A stretch of 64,000 nucleotides of DNA from an uncultured Selenomonadaceae bacterium (GTDB lineage Bacteria > Bacillota > Negativicutes > Selenomonadales > Selenomonadaceae), in assembly GCA_905234235.1 (NCBI GenBank), contig CAJOHN010000001.1, forward strand, positions 62,001 through 126,000. Reading direction: 5' to 3'. The position numbers were made by a program, and so were the translations under genes. This document shows, piece by piece, positions 7,263 through 15,803 of the stretch; the first letter of the stretch is position 1, and each line of letters starts with the position of its first letter. The notes beneath the pieces were generated by a model. It saw nothing but the letters and a program-made list of their open reading frames with translations. It was not told the origin of the DNA and did no database searches.

Positions 7263-8163
7263 AGCCGCGAATAAAATTTTGATAACGTCGCATGTTCAGC
7301 CCGACGGCGACGCTATCGGCTCGACGCTCGCAACTTTGTTAATGCTCCGCGCTCTCGGCAAACACGCGCAGGTTTTTATTGATGACAGCGTCCGAAAAAA
7401 TTTGCAAGCCCTGCCGCACTTTGAAGAAATTCGCCGCCCCGTTGACGGAGAAAAATTCGACGCAGATTTATTGCTGATTCTCGACACCTCGCCCGACCGT
7501 ATCGGTAACGTTCGCAAACTTACTGACGCGCCGGTTTTAAACGTGGATCATCACGTCACAAATAAAAATGATTCAGGCGATTTATACGTTGAACACGAGG
7601 CGGCGGCGACTTGTGAAATCGTTTACAAGCTTGCCCGCGAACTCGACGCGCCAATTTCTCCCGACGTTGCGACTTGTCTTTACACGGGGCTTGCGACTGA
7701 TACCGGCTTCTTCCAATTTTCTAACACTCGCGCCGAAACTTTAGCTGTCGCCTCCGAACTGATTAAATGCGGCGTCAAACCGAATTTTATTTCCGAACAG
7801 ATGGAGAAAAAATCTTTGGCTGAAGTAAAAGGGCTCGCCGCCGCGTTGAACTCGTTGGAAATGTTCTACGACGATAAAGTTGCCGGAATGACTATCGACT
7901 ACGCGACCGCCAAAACTTTTGACTCGACGGAAGGATTTATCGATGAGATTCGCGTTATCGATACCGTCGACGTGGCGTTTCTTATCACGGAAAGGGCTCC
8001 GAATCTTTGCCGCGTGAGTATGCGTTCAAAAGGCGTTGACGTTTCGCAAATCGCTAACAAACTCGGCGGCGGCGGACATATTCGGGCGGCAGGTTGCACG
8101 CTTAAAATGCCGCTTACAGAGGCAGAAAAAATTTTAGTTGCGGCAATCGGCGAGGCGATATGA
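7225..8163 (+). CDS. nrnA: DHH-family oligoribonuclease / pAp phosphatase
   Basis: A 312-residue NrnA-type enzyme that degrades short RNA oligomers and dephosphorylates 3'-phosphoadenosine 5'-phosphate. The DHH domain shows SHVQPDGDAIGS, LLILDTSPDRIG and the name-giving VDHHVTN; the DHHA1 domain ends with GGGGHIRAAGCTL, which binds substrate. Start: the ATG at 7225 follows AAGGAG inside the end of rbfA; longer in-frame starts lack a ribosome site. It overlaps truB by four bases (ATGA), indicating translational coupling in rbfA-nrnA-truB. Confidence 0.9.
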   Translation: MLITLTEAANRIKAANKILITSHVQPDGDAIGSTLATLLMLRALGKHAQVFIDDSVRKNLQALPHFEEIRRPVDGEKFDADLLLILDTSPDRIGNVRKLTDAPVLNVDHHVTNKNDSGDLYVEHEAAATCEIVYKLARELDAPISPDVATCLYTGLATDTGFFQFSNTRAETLAVASELIKCGVKPNFISEQMEKKSLAEVKGLAAALNSLEMFYDDKVAGMTIDYATAKTFDSTEGFIDEIRVIDTVDVAFLITERAPNLCRVSMRSKGVDVSQIANKLGGGGHIRAAGCTLKMPLTEAEKILVAAIGEAI

Positions 8164-9011
8164 GCGACGGCTTTATAAATCTCAACAAACCTTCGGGCAT
8201 GACGAGCCACGACGCAGTTAATCATGTGCGGAGGATTTTTTCTGTGCGGAAAGTCGGACACGCCGGAACTCTCGACCCGCAAGCTTCGGGCGTGTTGCCG
8301 ATTGCGATTGGACGGGCGACTAAATTTATTGAGTACCTCGCCGACCTCGATAAATCGTACCGCGCAGAAATTTTATTTGGAATTGCCACCAACAGCGGCG
8401 ACCTCGACGGCGAAATTATTTCTTGCGCCGATAATTTTTTTGTTAATTGTAATGAACTCGACGCGGCGTTAAAAAATTTTATCGGGGAGATTGAACAGAC
8501 GCCGCCTAAATTCTCCGCGATTAAAATTCACGGGCGCAAAGCTTACGACCTCGCCAGAAAAAATATTGAATTCGATATGCCGCGCAGATTGGTTAAAATT
8601 TCTCGGCTTGAACTTGTCGGCTTGGATAAAAATTCGGCGACGATTGAAATTGATTGCGGTAAAGGCACTTACATTCGGAGTTTGGCGATTGATATTGGCG
8701 AACGATTAAAAATCCCCGCGACGTTAAGAAATTTGATTCGACTTCGAGTTGGCGGTTTTGATTTGGAAAATTCCTTGACGCTTGACGACATAAAAAAATC
8801 CGGCGAGGATTGTCTCCTGCCGATTGAAAGTTGCTTGAAACATTTGCCAGCCTTTGAACTTAAAGAAAATCGAATCCGCGCCTTTATGAACGGCTTGCCG
8901 ACAAATGTTGATGTTCCCGATGAAAAATTTTTACGAATCTGCGCGGGCGGGAAATTTTTAGGTGTCGGGAGGATTGAACGCGGCGAGCTTCGTTCGTCGA
9001 AAATATTTTAA
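8160..9011 (+). CDS. truB: tRNA pseudouridine-55 synthase
   Basis: A 283-residue enzyme that converts U55 in the T-loop of tRNAs to pseudouridine. The catalytic aspartate is Asp39 in GHAGTLDPQASGVL, preceded by the KPSGMTSHDAV motif; GKGTYIRSLAIDIGE is a second conserved block. The C-terminal part (about 240-283) resembles the small RNA-binding domain of bacterial TruB. The start overlaps the nrnA stop (ATGA). The 3' end overlaps the converging recO gene by four bases, with no terminator between them. Confidence 0.95.
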   Translation: MSDGFINLNKPSGMTSHDAVNHVRRIFSVRKVGHAGTLDPQASGVLPIAIGRATKFIEYLADLDKSYRAEILFGIATNSGDLDGEIISCADNFFVNCNELDAALKNFIGEIEQTPPKFSAIKIHGRKAYDLARKNIEFDMPRRLVKISRLELVGLDKNSATIEIDCGKGTYIRSLAIDIGERLKIPATLRNLIRLRVGGFDLENSLTLDDIKKSGEDCLLPIESCLKHLPAFELKENRIRAFMNGLPTNVDVPDEKFLRICAGGKFLGVGRIERGELRSSKIF

Positions 9012-9745
9012 AGGAAGTCGCGAATAAATTGCACGGACTTTAAGCTGTTGCCCAAGACAGATTGAACGTACTCGATAAAAAATTTTTCTGCCGCGATTAG
9101 TTGCCGCGTGTTGAAAGTCAATTTGGTATCGTCGCGCCAGTTAAAGCCGAGCATCGTTTCAAAAGTTTTCCTTAGAGCTTCTGGGTAAAGGCGAGCGTCC
9201 TGCGCGGCGTCAACGCAATCCATACAAACCGCGCCGCCGTCGAGTAAGCTGATAGCCGCGTCGCCTTCAATCTCCGCTCCGCAATGAACGCATTGGACAA
9301 AATTTAATTGCACACCGCTGGTCTCCATGAATTGACAAGCTCCGATAAGCGCGGCGACTTTCGGGTTGCGTTTACTCAACGCGGGCAAAGATTTCGTCAG
9401 CAAATTAAAAGTTTCAAGCTCCTGTTGGCGCGGAAAAGTCATTCGATTAACTATCTCGAAAAGAAACGACGCATAAGCCAGCCGCTCCAAATCTTTTGTC
9501 AACGCGTCGTAGAAATGAATTATCTCCGCCTCGCGAATCGTATCGACTTTGGTGCCGCGTGCCAGCGTCGCCGATATATGATTGAACATCTGCAACGCGC
9601 CCGATAACGAACTGCGCGCCCGTCGGCAACCGTAAGCATTCACTTCAAGCTTACCAAATTCTTTGCTGAAAAGTGTAACAACCCTATTGGCGTCGCCGAA
9701 GTCGTCCGTCTTCAACACAACCGCTTCAACCGTAAACGTCTCCAT
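9008..9745 (-). CDS. recO: DNA repair protein RecO
   Basis: A 245-residue mediator that, with RecR, loads RecA on SSB-coated DNA in the RecF pathway. The N-terminal OB fold contains VEAVVLKTDDFGDANRVVTLFSKEFG. A four-cysteine zinc site lies at CVHCGAEI and CMDC, about 22 residues apart. The start ATG overlaps the stop of the DUF502 gene by one base, so the two are probably translated from one message with the aminotransferase gene further upstream. Confidence 0.92.
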   Translation of the reverse strand: METFTVEAVVLKTDDFGDANRVVTLFSKEFGKLEVNAYGCRRARSSLSGALQMFNHISATLARGTKVDTIREAEIIHFYDALTKDLERLAYASFLFEIVNRMTFPRQQELETFNLLTKSLPALSKRNPKVAALIGACQFMETSGVQLNFVQCVHCGAEIEGDAAISLLDGGAVCMDCVDAAQDARLYPEALRKTFETMLGFNWRDDTKLTFNTRQLIAAEKFFIEYVQSVLGNSLKSVQFIRDFL

Positions 9746-10371
9746 TAATTTTTATCCTTACTTTTCAAGTCGGGCAAAGGTATCGTCGGCGCGAACGTCC
9801 CCGCTGTCAAAATGAATTGGAAGGCGTCGGGCGGTGCCATGTTCAAATAAATCACAGCCGATTTTTTTACGAATAAATTCATGCCCGCCGTCATGTTCAT
9901 GCTCCAAGGCACGTAGACGCAAACATAATCATCGCCGAGTTTTTCGCGCACGGGTTGGGGTATCGTCAACATTAAAAATCCCAGCACGTAAGAATGTTGA
10001 TAAGGCACGAGCACAACATTTTTGAACGCCGAATCCGATTCAAATAAAGCCTTCGTGACTTGCTTAACCGATCCATAAATAAATTTCACGATTGGAATTT
10101 TGCCGATTATCGCGTCGAAGATTTCGATTATTTTTTGAGATAGGAAGTTGCCGCTGAGCACGCCGATTATCCAAATCGCAACCGCGACGATAAGAAGCCC
10201 CATGCCCGGAAAATGCGACGGCAAAACTTTTGTTATCATTCGTTCGGTTAAGTCGAAGAGCCACATAATCACGAAAACGGTTATCGCGGGCGGCACGATG
10301 ACTAATAAGCCGCGCAGGAAACTGCTTGAGATTTTTTCTTTGAGCGATTTTGATTTGTTATCCTCGTCCAT
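9745..10371 (-). CDS. DUF502 family membrane protein
   Basis: A 208-residue membrane protein with two hydrophobic helices (about residues 19-40 and 58-80), a KIPIVKFIYGSVKQVTKA segment conserved in the DUF502 family, and a soluble C-terminal part with VLVPYQHSYVLGFLM. The molecular role of the family is not known to me. Start: the ATG at 10371 is seven bases after GGAG; the longer in-frame extension lies inside the aminotransferase gene. It overlaps that gene by 14 bases and recO by one base. Confidence 0.85.
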   Translation of the reverse strand: MDEDNKSKSLKEKISSSFLRGLLVIVPPAITVFVIMWLFDLTERMITKVLPSHFPGMGLLIVAVAIWIIGVLSGNFLSQKIIEIFDAIIGKIPIVKFIYGSVKQVTKALFESDSAFKNVVLVPYQHSYVLGFLMLTIPQPVREKLGDDYVCVYVPWSMNMTAGMNLFVKKSAVIYLNMAPPDAFQFILTAGTFAPTIPLPDLKSKDKN

Positions 10372-11653
10372 AGCGTTTCTCCAAAATAATTTCAATGGCG
10401 TTAAGTACGTCGTCGATATTTTTTTCGGTGATGACGAGCGGCGGTTGGAACGCCAAAACATTTCTGCCGACGCCGTTTTTGCCGACGATAAATCCGCGAT
10501 TCTTAAGCTCTTCCAAAAGTTCGTCGAGCTCCTTGAACGCGGGAGATTTATCAACGTGAACAAATTCCGCGCCGACCATAAGCCCGATGCCGCGCACGTC
10601 GCCGATTATCGGGAAATTTTTTTGCAAAATTTTTAAGCCGTTCATAAGTTGTTCGCCGCGCGCCTCAGCGTTCGCCATAAGATTTTTTTCTTTGATGTAG
10701 TCGAGAACTGCCAGCCCTGCCGTCGAAGAAACGGGATTGCCGCCGAGAGTTGACGCGCCGGGGCGGGTGTAAGTGTCGGCGATTTTTTTTGTGCTTATGA
10801 ACGCGCTGATTGGTTGCCCGTTGCCCAGAGCTTTGGCGACGCTCATAATATCGGGTGCCACGTCGAAATTTTCAATCGCGAACATTTTACCCGTCCGCGC
10901 GAAACCCGTTTGAACTTCGTCGGCAATCAGCAACGCGCCGTATTTAGCGAGAATTTCTTTGACGCGTTTGAAGTAATTTTTAGGCGGCACGACAATTCCC
11001 GCGTTACCTTGAATCGGCTCGGCTATCAACGCCGCAATTTTCCCCGACGTCGCCGTCTGAATAATCGTTTCAATTTTATTGGCACATTCCAAATCGCAAG
11101 CGGGATAAGTTTTGTTAAGCGGGCAACGGTAGCAGTAAGGATTGGGCGCGAAGTTAATTCCGCCGACGGGCGTTGGGTCGGTGCGCCACATTCCAATTCC
11201 CGTCAAGCTCATAGTAAGTTTCGTCCGCCCGTGAAGTCCGCTTTGCAACGCGATGAACTCTGAGCTTTTGGTATAAATCGACGCAAGAAGAAGTGAGCCT
11301 TCATTAGCCTCAGTGCCCGTCGAGCAGAAGAAACTTTTTTGCAAATCGCCCGGCGTAATTTCCGCGAGACGTTCGGCGAGATTAACAAAGTTCTCCGTCA
11401 GATAAATATTGCAAACGTGTTGGAGCGTTTTAATCTGTTCAATCATGCGCTCGGTTATGAACGGGTTGCAATGCCCGCAATTAATCACTGAAACTCCCGC
11501 GTAGCAGTCGAGATATTTTTTACCGGTCGTGTCGAAAAGATATTGCATATCGCCGCGCACAAATTGAGGCGGGTCGCTGTAAAAATGTCCGAGACAAGGC
11601 ATAATGTATTCGCGTTTTTTATCTAAAATTTTTTTCGCGCCGATGTATTCCAA
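10358..11653 (-). CDS. Class III PLP aminotransferase
   Basis: A 431-residue PLP enzyme of the acetylornithine / 4-aminobutyrate / alanine-glyoxylate aminotransferase family. Motifs are FCSTGTEANEG (phosphate binding), LLIADEVQTGFARTG (Asp contacting PLP nitrogen), SVAKALGNGQPISAF (PLP lysine) and STLGGNPVSSTAG. A cysteine cluster, CYRCPLNKTYPACDLEC, is like that of GabT- and AGXT2-type enzymes, so I favour an omega-amino or alanine-glyoxylate activity over acetylornithine; no arginine genes are nearby. Start: a TTG at 11653, seven bases after TGGAG; a longer frame from 11689 has no ribosome site. Confidence 0.85.
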   Translation of the reverse strand: MEYIGAKKILDKKREYIMPCLGHFYSDPPQFVRGDMQYLFDTTGKKYLDCYAGVSVINCGHCNPFITERMIEQIKTLQHVCNIYLTENFVNLAERLAEITPGDLQKSFFCSTGTEANEGSLLLASIYTKSSEFIALQSGLHGRTKLTMSLTGIGMWRTDPTPVGGINFAPNPYCYRCPLNKTYPACDLECANKIETIIQTATSGKIAALIAEPIQGNAGIVVPPKNYFKRVKEILAKYGALLIADEVQTGFARTGKMFAIENFDVAPDIMSVAKALGNGQPISAFISTKKIADTYTRPGASTLGGNPVSSTAGLAVLDYIKEKNLMANAEARGEQLMNGLKILQKNFPIIGDVRGIGLMVGAEFVHVDKSPAFKELDELLEELKNRGFIVGKNGVGRNVLAFQPPLVITEKNIDDVLNAIEIILEKRYGRG

Positions 11654-11679
11654 ATCAATCACTCCACAAATTTTTTTCA

Positions 11680-11708
11680 AGCGTAGCACATTGCAGGTTA
11701 AATGGCAA
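11680..11708 (-). promoter_or_regulatory. Promoter of aminotransferase-DUF502-recO
   Basis: On the minus strand: TTGCCA, 17 bases, TACGCT, about 27 bases before the TTG start. Confidence 0.45.
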
Positions 11709-11814
11709 GTTGCACAGGCGACAGAAAATTTTTATCGCGACTAAACGGCGGCAATGGCTTTGAAAAATTTTTAACAGGGCAGGGAAAATTTATAAGGCGT
11801 CGAAGTTTGCAGGC

Positions 11815-12189
11815 ATGAGACAGGTATTAAGTACGTTCAAGGAAAGTTGGAAAATTTTTCTGGCAGTGGCGGCAGTTTTGTCGTTGCAATTAATTTCGGC
11901 GGGACAGCTCAAGTTGTGCGGAGCAGTCTTAGTCGGTGCGTTGTTAAATTTTTTTTATTTCCTGTCGACCGCCGCCCGACTCGAAGCCGCCGCTAATTCT
12001 CCCGCCGCGCAAGCCAAGAAGATTATGCTAATCGGCTTGTTGATGAGGCTTGGAATGCTTTTTGGCGTCTTGGCAGTTGCAGTGCACATTTCCACCGAAC
12101 TTTTCTTGGCGACTGCGGTCTCGTTCGGAGTATTTTATCTGACTGCGCTATTCGTCTTGGCTCGCTCCGAAGTCAAACGTAAATTCTGA
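11815..12189 (+). CDS. atpI: ATP synthase subunit I (assembly factor)
   Basis: A 124-residue protein with four hydrophobic helices at the head of the atp operon. AtpI/UncI proteins assist assembly of the c-ring. The sequence is weakly conserved, so position is the main support: it lies 17 bases before atpB, in the usual order. The ribosome site before the ATG is poor, suggesting low expression relative to the subunits. A weak promoter-like TATAAG lies at 11791-11796 without a good -35 box. Confidence 0.8.
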   Translation: MRQVLSTFKESWKIFLAVAAVLSLQLISAGQLKLCGAVLVGALLNFFYFLSTAARLEAAANSPAAQAKKIMLIGLLMRLGMLFGVLAVAVHISTELFLATAVSFGVFYLTALFVLARSEVKRKF

Positions 12190-12206
12190 ACAAAGGAGGT
12201 GAATTT

Positions 12207-12881
12207 ATGCATGACATTGGTGTCCGCGAGACGATAAATCTTTTCGGCTTGACGTTTAACATTGAGACGCTCAAGATGACGTGGCTGGCAATGGGCATTG
12301 TGATATTGATAGCGTGTTTGGCGACGCGCAACCTTAAAGTCGTTCCGCAAGGTTGGCAAAATTTTGTCGAGATGATTATCCTGTGGCTCCACGACCAAAT
12401 CGATGCAATGATGGGCAGGCGCGGCAGAATGCTTGCCCCGTTTATCGTTGGGCTGTTCATGTTTTTACTGGCGAGCAACTTAATCGGGCTTGTGCCGCTT
12501 ATGGCGTCGCCGACTAATGACTTGAACACGACGCTTGGACTTGCGCTGTTGGTCGTGACGATTGTCCACGTACTCGGCTTGTATTTCAAGGGCGGTCATT
12601 ACATCGCGCACTTCTTCCAACCGACGCCGGTTTTTGTCGTCATCAACATGATTGAAGAAATCGCTAAGCCGATAACGCTTGCCTTCCGTCTATTCGGAAA
12701 CATTCTCGCGGGCGAAATTTTAATCATCGTTTTGCTGAAGCTGATGCCGATTTGGATGCCGATACCTTCTGTTTGTTGGTTGGCGTTCAGTATTTTTATC
12801 AGCTGTGTGCAGGCGGTTATCTTCACAATGCTGAGCATGGCTTATCTTGCCAACGCGGTTAAGGAAGACCATGCCGAGTAA
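12207..12881 (+). CDS. atpB: ATP synthase Fo subunit a
   Basis: A 224-residue membrane subunit forming the half-channels for the coupling ion next to the c-ring. The essential arginine is in ITLAFRLFGNILAGEIL, and the last helices (SVCWLAFSIFISCVQAVIFTMLSMAYLANA) are typical. AAAGGAGGTGA precedes the ATG. It is on the short side compared with the E. coli subunit (271 residues), as usual for Firmicutes. Confidence 0.95.
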   Translation: MHDIGVRETINLFGLTFNIETLKMTWLAMGIVILIACLATRNLKVVPQGWQNFVEMIILWLHDQIDAMMGRRGRMLAPFIVGLFMFLLASNLIGLVPLMASPTNDLNTTLGLALLVVTIVHVLGLYFKGGHYIAHFFQPTPVFVVINMIEEIAKPITLAFRLFGNILAGEILIIVLLKLMPIWMPIPSVCWLAFSIFISCVQAVIFTMLSMAYLANAVKEDHAE

Positions 12882-12915
12882 AATTTTTTTTATTGATTAA
12901 GGAGGATTTTTTATT

Positions 12916-13164
12916 ATGGAACATGCAATTATGGTAGCAGCAGCACTTTTGGGCGCAGGTATCACTATGGGTTTGGCGGCAATCGGAGCGGGCGTCGGCG
13001 ACGGCTTAGTCACCAGCAAATTCATCGACGGCATCACTCGCCAGCCCGAAGCGAAGAATACGCTTTTCACGAACACGCTTATCTCCGTCGGCTTGATTGA
13101 GGCTATGGCGATTATCGCAACGGTCGTCGCGCTCATCATGCTCTACGCCAATCCGCTTCTTTAA
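12916..13164 (+). CDS. atpE: ATP synthase Fo subunit c
   Basis: An 82-residue hairpin of two transmembrane helices with the polar loop RQPEAKN. The ion-carrying carboxylate is Glu62 in GLIEAMAII. Helix 1 carries a second carboxylate, Asp29 in GVGDGLVTSK, at the position where sodium-dependent c subunits have glutamine (Gln32 in Ilyobacter). The serine/threonine that normally follows the glutamate in sodium types is alanine-methionine here, which argues for proton coupling (inference). AAGGAGG precedes the ATG. Confidence 0.95.
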   Translation: MEHAIMVAAALLGAGITMGLAAIGAGVGDGLVTSKFIDGITRQPEAKNTLFTNTLISVGLIEAMAIIATVVALIMLYANPLL

Positions 13165-13201
13165 TGCGCAACGTAATGCGTGATTAAAGGGGTGATTTAT
13201 C

Positions 13202-13702
13202 TTGATTGAAATTAACGCAACGATTATCGCGCAGATTCTCAACTTCCTAATCTTAGTTGTGCTGTTGCGTGCGGTTGCTTATAAACCCGTCGCCCGACTT
13301 CTGCAACAACGTTCCGATAAAATCAAGGGCGACATTGATAAGGCGGAGGCTGATAGAAAAGCCGCCGAACAAACTTTGGAACAATACAAAGTTCAGCTCG
13401 CCGACGCGCACAAGAAAGCTCAAGAGATTGTCGATAAAGCCGCTTTAACTGCCCGTCAAGAACACGACGCCGCAGTCGAAGAGACGCGCAAGGAAATCGA
13501 ACGCATGAAGCAAACCGCGCAGGCTGAAATTGAAAGTGAACGCAATCGCGCATTCGAGGATATGAAGTCGCAAATCGTCACGTTGAGCTTGGCGGCGGCG
13601 GGCAAAGTCGTTTCCAAAAATATCGATACCAAAGAAAATGATAAGCTCGTCAACGATTTTATTGCCAAACTCGATAAAGATATGTTTGCTGATTTGAAAT
13701 GA
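13202..13702 (+). CDS. atpF: ATP synthase Fo subunit b
   Basis: A 166-residue peripheral stalk subunit: one N-terminal membrane helix (about residues 9-27), then a long charged coiled coil with DKIKGDIDKAEADRKAAEQT. It dimerises and links Fo to the delta subunit. The start is TTG after AAAGGGGTG. The stop is nine bases from atpH. Confidence 0.94.
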   Translation: MIEINATIIAQILNFLILVVLLRAVAYKPVARLLQQRSDKIKGDIDKAEADRKAAEQTLEQYKVQLADAHKKAQEIVDKAALTARQEHDAAVEETRKEIERMKQTAQAEIESERNRAFEDMKSQIVTLSLAAAGKVVSKNIDTKENDKLVNDFIAKLDKDMFADLK

Positions 13703-13711
13703 GGTGCGGCG

Positions 13712-14248
13712 ATGCTTAACATTCAGCTTGCCTCCAAGTACGCTACGGCGATTTTCGAGATTGCTAACGACGAAAATAAACTTGACGCCTACGATAAAGA
13801 TTTATCCAAAGTCCGCGCAGATGTTTTCGCCATCCCCGAAGCCGTAAAGTTTTTCCAAAATCCGCTTATCCCTCAGCAGGCTAAAAAAGATTTGCTCAAG
13901 CGGGCGTTCGACAAAGAAATTTCCGCAACCGTCATGAATTTTTTAATGCTTCTCGTCGACAAAAAACGTATCGGCGTCTTCAACGAGATTTATGATATTT
14001 TTACTTCGCTGAAGAATAAGGCGCAGGGCATTCTAATCGCGGACGTTACAAGCGCATTCCCACTTAATAAGAAACAACAGGACGCGCTTATCAAAAAACT
14101 CACGTCGCTTACCGGACGCAAAATTAAAATCCGTGCGCATAAAGACGCTTCGATTTTGGGCGGACTCATTTTAAAAATCGGCGACAAAAGAATTGACGGC
14201 TCGGCGGCAGGGCGTCTGCGTGCGCTCCAAAGTTCGCTACGCAATTAA
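13712..14248 (+). CDS. atpH: ATP synthase F1 subunit delta
   Basis: A 178-residue subunit connecting the b stalk to the top of F1. The N-terminal helical domain starts LASKYATAIFEIANDE; the C-terminal domain contains GKKIKIRAHKDASILGGLILKIGDK-like residues (here GRKIKIRAHKDASILGGL) conserved in OSCP/delta proteins. GAGGTG precedes the ATG. Confidence 0.93.
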   Translation: MLNIQLASKYATAIFEIANDENKLDAYDKDLSKVRADVFAIPEAVKFFQNPLIPQQAKKDLLKRAFDKEISATVMNFLMLLVDKKRIGVFNEIYDIFTSLKNKAQGILIADVTSAFPLNKKQQDALIKKLTSLTGRKIKIRAHKDASILGGLILKIGDKRIDGSAAGRLRALQSSLRN

Positions 14249-14266
14249 AGAGGTGAAGTATCAAAC

Positions 14267-15790
14267 ATGAAAATAAATCCTGATGAAATCACTGCGATAA
14301 TCAAGGAACAGATTAAAAATTACAACGTCGATTTGAATGTAGACGAGGTCGGCACGGTCATTGAGATTGGTGACGGTATCGCGCACATTCACGGGCTCGA
14401 TAAGGCAATGTCGGGCGAGTTGCTTGACTTCGGCGACGATATTTTTGGTCTCGTCCTCAACCTTGAACAAGATAACGTCGGCGCGGTTATTCTCGGACGC
14501 GACAATGAAATCAAAGAAGGTCACACCGTCAAACGCACTGGCAGAATCATGCAAGTTCCCGTCGGCGAAAATATGATTGGGCGCGTCGTCGATGCTCTTG
14601 GTCGTCCGATTGACGGCAAAGGTCCGATTCAAACGACTATGGCGCGTCCCGTCGAGTTCAAAGCTCCCGGTATCGCTGATAGAAAATCTGTTCACGAGCC
14701 GCTCCAAACCGGTTTGAAAGCTATCGACGCACTTGTTCCTATCGGACGCGGACAGCGCGAATTGATTATCGGCGACAGAGGTATTGGTAAGTCGGCTATC
14801 GCAATCGATACGATTATCAATCAGAAGGGGCAGAATTGTATTTGCGTTTACGTCGCGATTGGGCAGAAGGCGTCGACGGTTGCCCGCGTCGTGAAAACTT
14901 TGGAAGATCATGGCGCAATGGAATATTCAATCGTTGTTGCGGCGACTGCGGCTGATTCGGCTCCGTTGCAATATCTTGCGCCTTATTCGGGCGTCAGCAT
15001 GGCGGAATATTTTATGTACGAAAAGCACGGGCATTGCCTCTGTATTTACGACGACTTAACTAAACACGCGGCGGCTTATCGTGCGATGTCGTTGTTGCTT
15101 AGGCGTCCGCCCGGTCGTGAGGCTTATCCCGGCGATGTTTTCTATCTGCATTCAAGATTGTTAGAACGCGCCGCAAAACTTTCCGACAGATTAGGCGCGG
15201 GCTCAATTACAGCTTTGCCGATTATCGAGACGCAGGCGGGCGACGTTTCCGCTTACATTCCGACGAACGTCATTTCAATCACCGACGGGCAGATAATGCT
15301 TGAGACAGATTCGTTCTACAGCGGCATTCGTCCGGCTATCAGCGTCGGCTTGAGCGTTTCACGTGTCGGCGGTTCCGCGCAGATTAAAGCTATGAAACAA
15401 GTCGCGGGCACGATGCGTTTGGATTTGGCGCAGTATCGTGAACTTGCGGCGTTCGCACAATTCGGCTCCGACCTCGACAAAGCAACTAAAGCACAACTCG
15501 ACAGAGGCGCACGCATGGTTGAGACGCTTAAGCAATCGCAATATTCGCCGTTGCCAGTCGAAGACCAAGTGTTGACGATTTTTACGGCAGTTCGCGGATT
15601 CTTAGCTGATATTCCCGTCGATAAAGTTGTTACCTTCCACAACGACTTTATCAAATTCATGCACGCCAATCATCCCGACATCGGTAAGAAAATCGCTGAG
15701 AAGAAAAAACTTGACGACGCGCTTGAGGCTGAGATTAAAGCGGCAATCAACGAGTTTAAGGAAACTGTCACCTACAAGGTTGCGGGCTGA
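14267..15790 (+). CDS. atpA: ATP synthase F1 subunit alpha
   Basis: A 507-residue nucleotide-binding but non-catalytic F1 subunit. The P-loop reads [15 protein letters not shown] rather than the usual GDRQTGKTAIAIDTI, so three P-loop residues differ while the GxxxxGK[S/T] frame is kept. The alpha signature [17 protein letters not shown] is present. AAAGAGGTGAAG precedes the ATG. It is followed after 13 bases by atpG. Confidence 0.97.
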   Translation: MKINPDEITAIIKEQIKNYNVDLNVDEVGTVIEIGDGIAHIHGLDKAMSGELLDFGDDIFGLVLNLEQDNVGAVILGRDNEIKEGHTVKRTGRIMQVPVGENMIGRVVDALGRPIDGKGPIQTTMARPVEFKAPGIADRKSVHEPLQTGLKAIDALVPIGRGQRELIIGDRGIGKSAIAIDTIINQKGQNCICVYVAIGQKASTVARVVKTLEDHGAMEYSIVVAATAADSAPLQYLAPYSGVSMAEYFMYEKHGHCLCIYDDLTKHAAAYRAMSLLLRRPPGREAYPGDVFYLHSRLLERAAKLSDRLGAGSITALPIIETQAGDVSAYIPTNVISITDGQIMLETDSFYSGIRPAISVGLSVSRVGGSAQIKAMKQVAGTMRLDLAQYRELAAFAQFGSDLDKATKAQLDRGARMVETLKQSQYSPLPVEDQVLTIFTAVRGFLADIPVDKVVTFHNDFIKFMHANHPDIGKKIAEKKKLDDALEAEIKAAINEFKETVTYKVAG

Positions 15791-15803
15791 GGCGGTGGCG
15801 TAA

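Noticed and set aside
8160-9011. Missing terminator between truB and recO as a sign of an assembly error
   Set aside because: The four-base convergent overlap is in keeping with the compact layout elsewhere, and both proteins are full length.
11654-11814. Possible tRNA or origin-like sequence before the atp operon
   Set aside because: No cloverleaf, no DnaA-box cluster; it holds promoters only.
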